NCBI RefSeq assembly: GCF_020510525.1
Contig: NZ_CP075188.1
Coordinates: 930,001 to 994,000 of the forward strand
Direction: 5' to 3'
Length of the DNA stretch: 64,000 bases
Origin: Quatrionicoccus australiensis
GTDB taxonomy: Bacteria; Pseudomonadota; Gammaproteobacteria; Burkholderiales; Rhodocyclaceae
Below, in pieces: positions 28,742 through 40,833 of this stretch. A program made the translations under genes and the position numbers. The notes under the pieces were generated by a model. That model worked only from the letters and a program-made list of their open reading frames with translations, made no database searches and was not told the DNA's origin. Numbering within the stretch: position 1 is the first letter of the stretch; every line of letters starts with the position of its first letter.

Positions 28742-29058
28742 GGCACACCTCTCAAGATTCGAATCAAGTCACCCGGCAAGGGACTATGGGCACAGACAGC
28801 AATTACGATCATTAACGACAGGACGCGAAGAAGCTTTAGGGCTTCTTCGCGCTAAATTCTTCAAGACCGGAACGAGCAAAAACCGCACTGAAACGGCGTG
28901 CCTGATCGTTGTTTTGAGGGAATGGGGGTGGGAAACTGAAGCGAGTCTGCTCCAGTGCAACCCAGCCATCCTGTCAATCAGGACCTGAGGCTTTGCGTCC
29001 TGCAGTTGCCTGCAGTTTGCCGATTTAATGAGTTTTCTTACTTTCCGAAAACTCCTTC
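28742..29058 (-). promoter_or_regulatory. Long 5' leader of the giant gene with an 11-bp hairpin
   Basis: No gene is seen in this stretch. If transcription starts from the promoter at 29059-29087, the leader is about 310 nt. It contains a perfect 11-bp inverted repeat (CGCGAAGAAGC at 28824-28834, GCTTCTTCGCG at 28841-28851, 6-nt loop) without a T tract, so it is not a plain terminator. It could protect the very long mRNA or control its translation. I do not recognise a known riboswitch. Confidence 0.5.
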
Positions 29059-29087
29059 CTTATATTTGAAGTGTAAGGAAATGTCAA
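29059..29087 (-). promoter_or_regulatory. Sigma-70 promoter for the giant gene
   Basis: Minus strand: TTGACA (29087-29082), a 17-bp spacer and TATAAG (29064-29059), 11 of 12 consensus bases at optimal spacing. The -35 overlaps the last codons of the upstream FkbM gene. Confidence 0.75.
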
Positions 29088-29947
29088 GATGGGGTGTTGT
29101 TGCTGACTTTCAGGAAGCTGTCGGAGCGGTCGGTGCTGTGGATGGCGATGAAATTCAGGTGGTGTTTGTAGACGCGGTAGCCGTAGTTGGTCAGCAATTC
29201 GAAGAGTGCTGTCTGGTCGGTCTTGATGGCTTCGATCATCATCGCCGGCCGGCAGCGTTCGATGATCTGGCGAGCGCCGTCCAGTACTTCGAGTTCCATG
29301 CCTTCGACGTCAATCTTGATGAAATCGACCCGGCCAGTTTCGAGTGCGTCGAGTGGAACAAGGCGGACGTTGAAGCAATTTTCCGGGGAGTAGTCGATGG
29401 TCTGGCCAATGAATTCGGTACGTTCGCGCTTTTTCAGTTCGAGGCTGCCGAAACTGCCTGGCTTCAGGTAGTCAGGTACCGGGATGTCCAGCGTGCCATG
29501 CTCGGCCCCGAGTGCTGCGTGGATGGCGGAGGCGTTGAGGCAATTATTGAGGGCAATGTTGCCGGCCAGTGCGTAGAAAACGCGTTCCTGCGCTTCGATG
29601 GCGGTAACCCGTCCCCAGCCGTGCATGGTCTTGGCCCATTCGAGGGTATGCACGCCAAGGTTGGCGCCAGCATCGATGGCGACGACGCCATCGCCGAAGA
29701 ACTCGCGGCGGGCCTTGAGAATGCTTAGCGCAACGCCGACTTCGACCGGATCAAAATTCGAGTTGTTCAGCAACTGGAAGCCGACGCCATAGGCCTGGTT
29801 TTCGCCGACCATGCGGTAGTCGTTGCGGTTCACGATCATGCTGCCATGGTCTGTCGATACGAGAACAAAGGGGGCAGGGCGCTTGATGGAGGTCATGGTG
29901 TCGGCGATGGTGTTGAGGAATGGGTTGGAAAAGGCACGGTGTGTCAT
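29084..29947 (-). CDS. FkbM-family methyltransferase
   Basis: 287 residues. It carries the SAM-binding core VVAIDAGANLGVHTLEWAKTM, then RVTAIEAQERVFYALAGNIALNN, and the family signature VDFIKIDVEGMELEVLDGA near residues 210-230. FkbM enzymes O-methylate hydroxyls on sugars or small molecules and are frequent in glycan and flagellin-glycosylation islands. The gene directly precedes the giant repeat-protein gene in the same direction; its stop lies in the promoter of that gene. A role in capping or methylating the glycan of the exported protein is reasonable but unproven. It has a divergent paralogue at 30137. Confidence 0.88.
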   Translation of the reverse strand: MTHRAFSNPFLNTIADTMTSIKRPAPFVLVSTDHGSMIVNRNDYRMVGENQAYGVGFQLLNNSNFDPVEVGVALSILKARREFFGDGVVAIDAGANLGVHTLEWAKTMHGWGRVTAIEAQERVFYALAGNIALNNCLNASAIHAALGAEHGTLDIPVPDYLKPGSFGSLELKKRERTEFIGQTIDYSPENCFNVRLVPLDALETGRVDFIKIDVEGMELEVLDGARQIIERCRPAMMIEAIKTDQTALFELLTNYGYRVYKHHLNFIAIHSTDRSDSFLKVSNNTPS

Positions 29948-30051
29948 GTGATCGCTTCCGACCGGTCGACACCGGGAAAAGAGCCATTTTCCCTGTTTGT
30001 TTCGTAGCGCAGGATACTACCCCGAAATTTCCGGGCATTGAATCCGGTGTG

Positions 30052-30087
30052 CCGCTTCCGCTTCCGCTTCCGCTTCCGCTTCCGCTT
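30052..30087 (+). repeat. Simple repeat (CCGCTT)x6
   Basis: Six uninterrupted copies of the hexamer lie in the region between the two divergent FkbM genes, 50-85 bp upstream of the plus-strand ATG. Changes in copy number would shift promoter spacing by 6 bp without changing a reading frame. Confidence 0.95.
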
Positions 30088-30136
30088 GCGGGAAGTGCTG
30101 CGCGGTTTAAACTCCGGCATCGCCCCTACTTTGATC

Positions 30137-30925
30137 ATGGACCGTAAAGACATGCTTTCCGCCATTGCAGAAATTCCTTACACGATCTGTTTGCCGACGG
30201 CTTATGGGCAAATTCTGGTCAATCGCTATGACCTGAACCAGACCAATGCGCTGGTCAAGAATCCCTTCGGCCTGGATTACGCCGAAATCGATTTGCTGGT
30301 GAAAGTGGCGAAGCTGTTGCCGGAGGGTTCGATCTGTCTTGATGTCGGAGCCAATTTCGGGGTGTACACCCTGGCTCTGGCCAAGGCGCTGGCGCCACGC
30401 AAAGGGACAGTGCATTCGTTCGAAGCGCAGCGGGTACTGGCTTACATGGTGTGCGGCAGTGTTGCGCTTAACAGCATGGAGAATGCCCATATTCACCACA
30501 ACGCAGTGGGTGCGGAAAGCGGCGAGATCGATATTCCGGCTTTTGATTACCGTCGGGTTTCGAACTTTGGCAGCGTCGAGTTCGGTGGCAAGCAGCAGGA
30601 GTTCATCGGTCAGCCGTAGGGCGAGAATAGCGGCGACCGGGTCAAGCTGGTGCGGATCGATGATTTCCACTTCGAAAAAGTGGGCATCATGAAAATCGAC
30701 ATCGAGGGCATGGAAGAAATGGCCTTGGCCGGCGCGGTCGAAACGATAGAGCGCAATCGCCCCCTGGTGCTGATTGAATGGTTGAAATCCGACAAGCAGA
30801 AACTTGCCGCGTTCTTCGAGCAACGGCAGTACGAAGTGTTCGTCATGGGCGGCAATTTCCTTTGTCTGCCGCAAGGCAGCAGCATCAAGATCTCGCACCA
30901 GTTGCCGCGCTGGGGTGCCGAATAG
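30137..30925 (+). pseudogene. FkbM-family methyltransferase interrupted by an in-frame TAG
   Basis: One frame of 263 codons (ATG 30137, MDRKDMLSAIAEIPYTICL) contains all FkbM elements: GSICLDVGANFGVYTLALAKAL, TVHSFEAQRVLAYM and, after the break, GIMKIDIEGMEEMALAGAV. A single TAG at 30617-30619, after FIGQP, splits it. Both parts are in the same frame, with no shift and no other damage. In the paralogue the matching place is a variable loop (FIGQTIDYSPEN). Either this is a very recent nonsense mutation, a sequencing error, or the stop is read through. Without readthrough, the first part keeps the SAM-binding core but loses the IDVEG-type motif, so it is unlikely to be active. Confidence 0.8.
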
Positions 30926-30926
30926 G

Positions 30927-31775
30927 CTAGCGGGCCGCGAGTATCCGGAAAACGGCCTTTTCGATGGCGAAGCGTTGCAGGCCGATCAACTGGTTGTTCT
31001 GCATCAGGTGCACATGGTGCTCGGTCGTTGCGCTGTCCGTGCAGGGGAGGCTGTTCCAGATGCGGCCGGCCCATGCTTCGCCATATTCGCTGGTCACGCC
31101 GTAGCTGTTGTTGCCGTACAGCGAGATGATCAGTGGTACGCGTGACAGGCCGGCAAAATGCGAAAAGCCGGTGTCGCCGCCGATGAATGCCGTGGCTGCA
31201 TTGATGATGTAAAGCAGGTCGTAAGTGTTGCTGCGGGGAACGACGAAGACGCCGTCCGGAGCGTCGATCAGTTCCGGGGTGTCGGTAATGACCCAGAGTT
31301 GCTGGCCCAGCTTTTTCGCGAGGCCTTGCAGCAGTTGGTTGACCAGGGCAGGCGACATGCCGCGGCTCTGGTTATAGGGCGGGTTGAACAGGGTGGAGAA
31401 AACCGCAAATGGCGCCTTGGGCAAAGCCGGGCCGCCATACAGTGAGGACTCAAAACGGGGGCGTGGCAGCAGTTGACCGCCGTGAGCCGCCACCAGTTCG
31501 GGCACGACAATCCAGAGCGGGCCGGGGTCATGGACAGGCGCATCTGCCTCGCCTTGCGTGCGGAACTGATGGATGACGTGCGGAAACAGGCGATCCAGGT
31601 GGAGTTCCCGATGGCTGGGCTCAAGATAGGGGAAGTCGACAATTTTGCCTTCCCACATCGCCATGTATTGGGCGTAGATCATCGTGGCTGCGAGATCGCC
31701 GATGCGCAGCGTTGTCTCCATCTGCCTGGCGGGCAGCAGGATGGTTCTTCTTGATGCGGCTTGGGTGTCTTGCAT
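30927..31775 (-). CDS. GT9-like glycosyltransferase
   Basis: 282 residues. The C-terminal half shows the GT9/heptosyltransferase fold pattern: LWVITDTPELIDAPDGV, TYDLLYIINAATAFIGGDTGFSHFAGLSRVPLIISLYG, where the D-T-G-x-x-H-x-A core is conserved. The N-terminal half (LPARQMETTLRIGDLAATMIYAQYMAMW) is diverged from the usual heptosyltransferase start. It converges with the broken FkbM gene, only one base separating them. With the nearby GT9/GT41 genes it probably acts in surface glycan assembly. Donor and acceptor cannot be told from sequence. Confidence 0.7.
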   Translation of the reverse strand: MQDTQAASRRTILLPARQMETTLRIGDLAATMIYAQYMAMWEGKIVDFPYLEPSHRELHLDRLFPHVIHQFRTQGEADAPVHDPGPLWIVVPELVAAHGGQLLPRPRFESSLYGGPALPKAPFAVFSTLFNPPYNQSRGMSPALVNQLLQGLAKKLGQQLWVITDTPELIDAPDGVFVVPRSNTYDLLYIINAATAFIGGDTGFSHFAGLSRVPLIISLYGNNSYGVTSEYGEAWAGRIWNSLPCTDSATTEHHVHLMQNNQLIGLQRFAIEKAVFRILAAR

Positions 31776-31803
31776 GCTCGCCGGCAGAGGTGAATGCTTG
31801 CTG

Positions 31804-32616
31804 CTAGGCGCTCAGCGTATCCGCATTCGGACGGTAACCGAGGCGTTCGGAGAGTGCCCTGGCCGCGGCCAGGATGGTCTTGACCAGCGGGCTGTCCCAT
31901 TCGACGTTGAATTCGCCGACGGCGCCCAGTGAAGTAATGGCCGCAACCATGGTGCCGCTGTGGTCATACACCGGCGCACTGAAGCCATTGATGCCCGGGG
32001 TCAGGCTGCCGGTGGCGCGGGAAATGCCGCGCGTGCGGATTTCGGTCAGCGTTTTCTCGAGTTGGCGGCGCAGTGTAGTGATTGCGGTGTCGCTGCTCTC
32101 GGCGGCTTCACGGAGCTCCTCGTCGAGCATTTTCTTCAGGTAGGGCGAGCGGTAAAAGGCCGAGAAGGCACGTCCACTGGCGGACTTGGAGAGCGATAGA
32201 ACCGTGCCGGCGCGTAGGGTGATGGTGATCGGAGCGCCGGCATCAACGATGCGGACGATGGTCGGGCCATGGTTGCCCCAGACGGCGAGTGCCACGGTTT
32301 CCTGGATGTCTTCACAGAGCGCGTCGAGGATGGGGCCGGAGAGACGGACCGGATCGAGGCGGCCCAGGCCTGAGAGACCGAGGTTCAGTGCATAGGCACC
32401 GAGATCATAACGGCCGCTGCTGATTTCCTGTTCGACGATGCCGATGCGCAAAAAGCTGACCATGTAGCGGTGCGCCTTGGCGGCCGGCATGCCGGCGCCC
32501 TTGGCGATGTCACGCAACATCATCGGGCGGTTGGTGCTGGCCAGAACATCCAGCAAACGGAATCCGACTTCGATGGACTGGATGCCCTGACGATCATCCG
32601 CAATTTTTGTGGCCAT
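31804..32616 (-). CDS. IclR-family transcriptional regulator
   Basis: 270 residues. The N-terminal winged helix-turn-helix (GIQSIEVGFRLLDVLASTNRPMMLRDIAKGAGMPAAKAHRYMVSFLRIGIVEQ) is followed by the GAF-like IclR effector domain (RLSGPILDALCEDIQETVALAVWG, SASGRAFSAF, TRGISRATGSLTPGINGFSAPVYDHSG, AAITSLG). IclR proteins bind aromatic or small acid effectors and control adjacent catabolic genes, but no catabolic operon is visible here. Its target may lie elsewhere or be itself. It is divergent from the ParA-like gene with a 96-bp spacer. Confidence 0.93.
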   Translation of the reverse strand: MATKIADDRQGIQSIEVGFRLLDVLASTNRPMMLRDIAKGAGMPAAKAHRYMVSFLRIGIVEQEISSGRYDLGAYALNLGLSGLGRLDPVRLSGPILDALCEDIQETVALAVWGNHGPTIVRIVDAGAPITITLRAGTVLSLSKSASGRAFSAFYRSPYLKKMLDEELREAAESSDTAITTLRRQLEKTLTEIRTRGISRATGSLTPGINGFSAPVYDHSGTMVAAITSLGAVGEFNVEWDSPLVKTILAAARALSERLGYRPNADTLSA

Positions 32617-32712
32617 GGTGACTGCTGTTTATTGAAAGGCTACATTCTATGCATCTATGACGTCCTTGCGGTGCCCGAATATAATCACCCTACAAATATT
32701 AAGGGAGCTTGT

Positions 32713-33330
32713 ATGCGTGCAGTTCTGGTGGCGAATCCAAAAGGCGGGGCCGGCAAGACAACTTTAGCAACCAATCTGGCGGGGCATTTTGCCAATCAGG
32801 GCAAGAAAACCACGCTCTGCGACCTTGATCGGCAGCAATCTGCCCTGCGCTGGATGGCGTTCCGCGATCCGGTGTTGCCTCCTGTAACGGGGTATTTCGG
32901 TGGCAACCAGATTGTCCTCAACCTGCCCAAGGAGGCCGACTGGGTGGTCATGGATGCGCCGGCCGGGCTGCAGGGCTTCAAACTCTCGGATTACCTGCGC
33001 GTCGTTGACAAGGTCATCGTGCCGCTGGTGCCTTCCGTGTTCGACATGGCCGCGACCGAGGACTTCCTGGTCTCCATCCGCAACGAGATGCGCAGCGCGC
33101 GCAGCAAAGTCGGCATTGTCGCGATGCGCGTTGATCCGCGCACCAAGGCGGCCGGCATGCTGGAAGAGTTTCTCAAGCACTTCGACATTCCCATCGTCGC
33201 CTACCTCCGGAATACCCAGAACTACGTCAATGTCGCTGCTGCCGGGCAGACCGTGTTCGATCCGCCGCGCGCCAAACACAAGCGCGATGTCGAGCAATGG
33301 GGACCATTGCTGGAGTGGCTGGCAAAATAA
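32713..33330 (+). CDS. Orphan ParA/MinD-like ATPase
   Basis: 205 residues from ATG 32713, preceded by AAGGGAG. It carries the deviant Walker A NPKGGAGKTTLATNLAGHFA, then LCDLDRQQSALRW (Walker A') and DWVVMDAPAGL (Walker B-like), characteristic of the ParA/Soj family. The protein is short, lacks an N-terminal HTH, and has no ParB or centromere-like gene beside it. It is therefore not a plasmid partition operon but one of the stand-alone ParA-like positioning ATPases of proteobacteria. The cargo is unknown. The gene ends just before the tRNA-fMet promoter. Confidence 0.88.
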   Translation: MRAVLVANPKGGAGKTTLATNLAGHFANQGKKTTLCDLDRQQSALRWMAFRDPVLPPVTGYFGGNQIVLNLPKEADWVVMDAPAGLQGFKLSDYLRVVDKVIVPLVPSVFDMAATEDFLVSIRNEMRSARSKVGIVAMRVDPRTKAAGMLEEFLKHFDIPIVAYLRNTQNYVNVAAAGQTVFDPPRAKHKRDVEQWGPLLEWLAK

Positions 33331-33353
33331 ATGCCGGTAAATGACGAATTTGA

Positions 33354-33382
33354 TTGACAGAGGTCATGTGCGTCCGGATAAT
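33354..33382 (+). promoter_or_regulatory. Promoter of initiator tRNA-Met
   Basis: TTGACA (33354-33359), exactly 17 bp, then GATAAT (33377-33382). It lies 16 bp before the mature tRNA 5' end. Confidence 0.88.
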
Positions 33383-33398
33383 GCGCACCTCTGACGGA

Positions 33399-33474
33399 CG
33401 CGGGGTGGAGCAGTTGGCAGCTCGTCGGGCTCATAACCCGAAGGTCGCAGGTTCAAGTCCTGCCCCCGCAACCA
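33399..33474 (+). tRNA. Initiator tRNA-fMet (anticodon CAT)
   Basis: 76 nt with encoded CCA. The first acceptor pair is C-A (CGCGGGG against CCCCGCA), and the anticodon stem has the three consecutive G-C pairs (TCGGG/CCCGA) around CTCATAA. Both are hallmarks of bacterial initiator tRNA. Confidence 0.97.
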
Positions 33475-33486
33475 GGAAATTCAACG

Positions 33487-33522
33487 AAGGATCAACTGCT
33501 TAGCGGCGTTGGTCCTTTTTTG
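33487..33522 (+). terminator. Intrinsic terminator after tRNA-fMet
   Basis: AAGGATCAAC pairs with GTTGGTCCTT (one G-U) across an 11-nt loop, followed by six T. Confidence 0.85.
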
Positions 33523-33930
33523 TTTTTCGGCCGAAAAAAGCTTGTGACAGCTTTGTGCCGCATTCTGATATGTCGCACTACTTGTGCGCGTACGCTAACT
33601 CCCGTATTTTGACATTCGACAGTGACCTAAGCCGCAAACGGCTCTGCCTGGGTTCGGCGGATGAGTCCAGGAGTCGAGTTGGTCATTCGCAGCAGGGTTA
33701 AAATCAATTTTGTCGAATTTGTATTTTGTGTCAATATTATCATATATTCCTGTTCGCGTCCGGTCGCTAGCGTGAGGTTTCATGGTGTTTTGCCGAGTTG
33801 ACCGGTGTGACAGTCTTTAAGCAGACTTTGGTGCGGCCGCTTTGATCCGGGTGAGAACTCGTGGCGGTTGCATTGAGAGCGGTGTTTTCAGAAGAAAAAC
33901 TTCTTCGGTCATCGTTTTTTGGGGAAATCA
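33523..33930. other. Gene-free, AT-rich intergenic stretch before the hybrid kinase
   Basis: About 400 bp without a convincing gene. The part around 33690-33750 is much richer in A+T than its surroundings (runs like CAATATTATCATATATT) and probably holds the promoter of the hybrid kinase gene. No exact promoter could be assigned, and I see no repeats or RNA gene here. Confidence 0.5.
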
Positions 33931-36900
33931 ATGCGTGATCCCGCCGGCACAATATGCAGTCGACTCATTGAACTTGCTGATAGCCAGGTAATTATTTCGC
34001 GCTCAGATCTTGCCGGGCGTATCGTTTACGCCAATGCCGACTTCATTGAGGTCAGCGGTTACAGCGAAGATGAGTTGCTTGGCCAGCCTCACCGGATTAT
34101 TCGTCACCCTGATATGCCTGCCGCTGTCTTCACGGACCTGTGGGCGGATATTTCCAGCGGTCGGCCCTGGGTTGGCGTCATCAAAAACCGCAGCAAGAGC
34201 GGTAATGCCTACTGGGTTGAAGCCCATGTTTCCCCGATTCGCGAGAAGGAAGCCATCGTTGGCTATCTGTCGATTCGCCGCAAGGCGAGTGCGACCCAGA
34301 TCGCTGCTGCCGAGGCGACTTACGCCGCGATGCGCGAAGCGGCGGGCGGCAGCCCGGTTTTCAAGCATGGCGTGCCCCATTCCGCTGGCGGCTTCGCGCA
34401 TCTGCGCCTTTTGTTTGCCAATGCACCGGTTGCCTTCAAACTGATCCTTTCCTCATTGCTGGTGGCATTGCTCGTCCTCGGCACGCTTGCCTTCTTCTTG
34501 GCAAGGAACGTCACGCAGGTGCTCGACCAGGATGCGCGTGAGCGGCTGAAACACGATGTTGGTCTGGTGTATTCCGCATTCTCGGCGCGTATCGAAAGCA
34601 CCCGCCGCGAGGCGATCGATCATGGGCGTACTTTTTTTGAGCGACTGCATTGGGGGCTCGGCGAGAAAACGCCGGTCAGTCGGGCTGCTCTCGAAAAACT
34701 GGCACGTCAGACAAACACCGGAGAATCCAATTCCATCCAGCGCTTCCTGCCTGATCTGAGAACGATAGGAAGTGTCTTTGTGCGCACACCGGAGGGATTT
34801 CGGCGGGTGATGTCCAACCTCAAGGACGAGTCGGGCAATGAGGTTGTCGGCTCTTTTCTCGAACCCGGGCATCCTGCACTCGATGCCTTGCTGGCCGGAA
34901 AGCCTTCCTCGGGTTCTTTGCTTCTGTTTGGCCGCGAATACATGACGGATTACCGCCCCATTCTTGATGCCAGCGGCGAGGTGATCGGTGCAACTTTTGT
35001 CGGGATAGACCTCGCAGAAAGCCTTGAGGATCTCAAGGAGAGGATACGCGGACTGAGCGTTGGCAAGACGGGCTACTATTTCATTGTTGATGCGACTCCG
35101 GGCAGCAGTTTTGGCAATGTGATTCTGCATCCTTTCAAGGAAGGGCAGAAAATTCCCGCGATTTACAGCAGCGACGGGAAGGATGTCTTCCAGGAAATCA
35201 TTCGCCAAGGGCAAGGTGAGCTGGTTTATTCCTGGCGCAATATCGAGGCTGGAGAGACCGGGCTGCGTGAGAAGCTGGTGCGTTTCGAGACATTGTCCGA
35301 GCCGCGTTGGGTGGTGGCCGGAGGGTCGGCACTCGACGAATTTACCGCCTTGTCGTCCCACTTGAGCTGGTTTTTGGTGGCGGGCGGACTGGCCATGGCG
35401 GCAGCGATATTTTTGATCGTCCTGTGGCTGTTGCGCCTGTTGGTTCTCAACCCACTCCATACCAAGGTACTGCCTGCCTTTCAGGCCATATCAGCGGGGA
35501 ATTTCTCTACCCGCCTGGATATCTGTGGGGAGGATGAAATTTCACAAGTCATGCTGGGGCTGGAATCCTTGCAGAATCGTCTCGCCCTGGATGCTTGGCA
35601 GAGCCAGACGCTGGCTTCTGCGCGTGAAGCCGCATTGCGCGAAGCCGAATCCTTGTCGCAGACGCGGACACAGTTTCTGGCCAATATGAGCCATGAGATC
35701 CGCACGCCAATGAACGCGGTAATCGGCCTTGCCTACTTGCTGCAGAAGGGGGAACTCGGGGCGCGGGAACGGGAGTATGTCGGTCGTATCGAAGGTGCAG
35801 GGAAATTGTTGTTGGCGATCATCAATGACATTCTTGATTTTTCCAAAATTGATGCTGGCGAACTGCATCTTGAGGAGACCGGATTCAAGCTCGACGATAT
35901 TCTGGAAAATCTTTCCCTGATCGTGCATGACCGGGTGCGGGAGAAGAATCTGGTTCTCGAGTACGTGGTCGCAGCCGATGTTCCGCAAGCTTTATGTGGT
36001 GATCCGCTGCGGCTGTCGCAGATCTTGATAAATCTGGTGGGCAACGCCGTCAAATTTACTGCCGAAGGGGCTGTGACCGTCTTTGTGGCCGTTCAGTCGC
36101 AAGATGAGGCCCAGATTCGGCTTGGCTTCAGGATTCAGGATACCGGGATTGGCATGTCGCCCGAGCAGTCGGCCAAGGTTTTCCAGGCATTCGCTCAAGC
36201 GGACACTTCCGTTACCCGGAGATTCGGTGGCACAGGACTCGGGCTGGTCATCTGCAAGCGCCTCGTCGAGCTGATGGGGGGGCAGATTCAGGTTGATAGT
36301 TCACTCGGTCGCGGCTCGGTGTTCAGTTTTGACGTCTTGCTGAAGAGAGATCGTACGGAACTCTCGCCCGCGCCGTTGCTGTCACATCACATTCTGGTGG
36401 TTGATGACAACGATCTGGCGCGAATGGTGCTGACGCGGATTCTGCAAAAACGGGGTTGCGTCGTCGAGGCAAGAAGCTCGGGCGATGCAGCGCTCGCTGC
36501 CCTGGAAAGCTCTGCCCTGCCGTTTGATTTTGTCCTGCTTGATCTGAACATGCCCGGCATGAACGGTTTGGAGCTTGCCCGGCAGATCCGGTCGAATTTT
36601 GGTCGGCAGCAAAAGCTCATTCTTGTGACTTCGGCTGATGTTTACGATGAGGATTACCGCGATGCCTTCGGTGATTTCGAGGCCGTCGTCGAAAAGCCGG
36701 TGACTGCAGCGAAAATCACCGAAATGCTCGCCCGGATGGCAAACCAGGAGACCGTCCGAGATGCGCCCGGGAACGAGGCCGCCGAGCAGTTGTCATGCTC
36801 GCTCTCCGGAATGCGGATCATGGTTGCGGAAGATGTGCCAACCAATCAGTTGATCATGCGAGATTTGCTGGAGTCGCTCGGTGCTCGTGTAGACGTTGCC

Positions 36901-37584
36901 GACAATGGTCATGTTGTCCTCCAGCTGCTGGCGCGAGAGGGCGCGTCGATTGACCTGATCCTGATGGATATCCAGATGCCGGTCATGGGGGGGATTGAAG
37001 CGTGTCAACGGATCAGGAGCGGGCAGGTGAGGTCTGACATTCCAATCATTGCATTGACAGCCCATGCGATGGAGGAAGAGCGTCAGCGTTGCCTGGGGGC
37101 GGGCATGAATGACTTCCTGACGAAACCGATAGAGCCGGACGCCCTGATTTCGCTGATCAAGCGCTGGCGTCCGCAACATGCCGACCCGGTCGCCGCAAAG
37201 CCATCCGTGAGCGCAGCCTTGCCGGATGTTGTCGTGCCCGAGTTGCCTGGTATCGATGTTGAAGATGGCTTGAGCCGCATGCTCAACCGCCCCGCCTTCT
37301 ACAAAAAGGTCCTGCTCGATTTTCGCAGTCGCTTCATTGGTGAAACCGGGCGAATTCTGGCCGCGCTTGAAGCGGGGCAGCAAGAGGACGCAATTCGGCG
37401 TGCGCACAGCCTGAAGGGAACCAGCGGCACCATCGGTGCCACCCGGCTGGCTGCTCTGGCGCGAGAGCTCGAGCATGCCATCCGCGACGGGAAATCCGGT
37501 GGCGATGATGTGCTGGCGGATGTCGAAAAGGAGCTTGCCCTTGTCCTTGATGGAATTGAACGAGGCTTTGCCACTCGTGAGTGA
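33931..37584 (+). CDS. Membrane hybrid histidine kinase PAS-Cache-HAMP-HisKA-HATPase-REC-REC-HPt
   Basis: 1217 residues from ATG 33931 (GGGGA 5 nt upstream); an in-frame TTG at 33919 is less likely. Order: PAS of the Aer type (GRIVYANADFIEVSGYSEDELLGQPHRIIRHPDMP), TM about 165-190, a periplasmic Cache-like sensor, TM about 485-510, HAMP, then HisKA with phospho-His about 588 (NMSHEIRTPMNAVIGL). The HATPase domain has DTGIGM and FGGTGLGLVIC. REC1 has acceptor Asp about 871, REC2 Asp about 1013 (LILMDIQMPVMGG), and a C-terminal HPt has His about 1159 (RRAHSLKGTSGTIGA). The complete phosphorelay His-Asp-His is on one chain; the final HPt should pass phosphate to a separate regulator, plausibly a REC protein downstream. 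The signal is unknown. Confidence 0.94.
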   Translation: MRDPAGTICSRLIELADSQVIISRSDLAGRIVYANADFIEVSGYSEDELLGQPHRIIRHPDMPAAVFTDLWADISSGRPWVGVIKNRSKSGNAYWVEAHVSPIREKEAIVGYLSIRRKASATQIAAAEATYAAMREAAGGSPVFKHGVPHSAGGFAHLRLLFANAPVAFKLILSSLLVALLVLGTLAFFLARNVTQVLDQDARERLKHDVGLVYSAFSARIESTRREAIDHGRTFFERLHWGLGEKTPVSRAALEKLARQTNTGESNSIQRFLPDLRTIGSVFVRTPEGFRRVMSNLKDESGNEVVGSFLEPGHPALDALLAGKPSSGSLLLFGREYMTDYRPILDASGEVIGATFVGIDLAESLEDLKERIRGLSVGKTGYYFIVDATPGSSFGNVILHPFKEGQKIPAIYSSDGKDVFQEIIRQGQGELVYSWRNIEAGETGLREKLVRFETLSEPRWVVAGGSALDEFTALSSHLSWFLVAGGLAMAAAIFLIVLWLLRLLVLNPLHTKVLPAFQAISAGNFSTRLDICGEDEISQVMLGLESLQNRLALDAWQSQTLASAREAALREAESLSQTRTQFLANMSHEIRTPMNAVIGLAYLLQKGELGAREREYVGRIEGAGKLLLAIINDILDFSKIDAGELHLEETGFKLDDILENLSLIVHDRVREKNLVLEYVVAADVPQALCGDPLRLSQILINLVGNAVKFTAEGAVTVFVAVQSQDEAQIRLGFRIQDTGIGMSPEQSAKVFQAFAQADTSVTRRFGGTGLGLVICKRLVELMGGQIQVDSSLGRGSVFSFDVLLKRDRTELSPAPLLSHHILVVDDNDLARMVLTRILQKRGCVVEARSSGDAALAALESSALPFDFVLLDLNMPGMNGLELARQIRSNFGRQQKLILVTSADVYDEDYRDAFGDFEAVVEKPVTAAKITEMLARMANQETVRDAPGNEAAEQLSCSLSGMRIMVAEDVPTNQLIMRDLLESLGARVDVADNGHVVLQLLAREGASIDLILMDIQMPVMGGIEACQRIRSGQVRSDIPIIALTAHAMEEERQRCLGAGMNDFLTKPIEPDALISLIKRWRPQHADPVAAKPSVSAALPDVVVPELPGIDVEDGLSRMLNRPAFYKKVLLDFRSRFIGETGRILAALEAGQQEDAIRRAHSLKGTSGTIGATRLAALARELEHAIRDGKSGGDDVLADVEKELALVLDGIERGFATRE

Positions 37585-37803
37585 GTCGTGCACCGCTCCG
37601 TTCCTGGCCCGGCTTTGCCTGGCAAAGCGAACGTATCGCAGGTCTCTGCTTCCGGCGGACAAGAGGCTATCCGGGTGGTCAAGGCGGCGCAGCAGAGCCT
37701 TTTTTGCGGGATGTGACGGTGATCCCGTGGCGGAATCTTTGTCTGGACATGCCGCTTGCAAGGGAGCGACACTAGTGTCACCGGAGCGCGAAGGAGACTG
37801 GGT

Positions 37804-40788
<2,985 letters not shown>

Positions 40789-40833
40789 TGCGCCGGATTG
40801 ATGCCTGTGAAATTTTGCTGCCGGGTGAGCCAC

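Noticed and set aside
18099..28988. Long plus-strand open frames opposite the giant gene (for example 18099-20687, 24588-27134)
   Set aside because: They are shadows of the repeat: their translations are the repetitive antisense of the minus-strand units and lack ribosome sites. The minus-strand frame has a promoter, ribosome site and a meaningful C-terminal domain.
32713..33330. Plasmid partition (parAB) or phage/plasmid origin
   Set aside because: No ParB, centromere repeats, replication gene or integrase is near; the ATPase stands alone.
33399..33474. tRNA attachment site of an integrated element
   Set aside because: No integrase and no second copy of the tRNA 3' end was noticed in the window.
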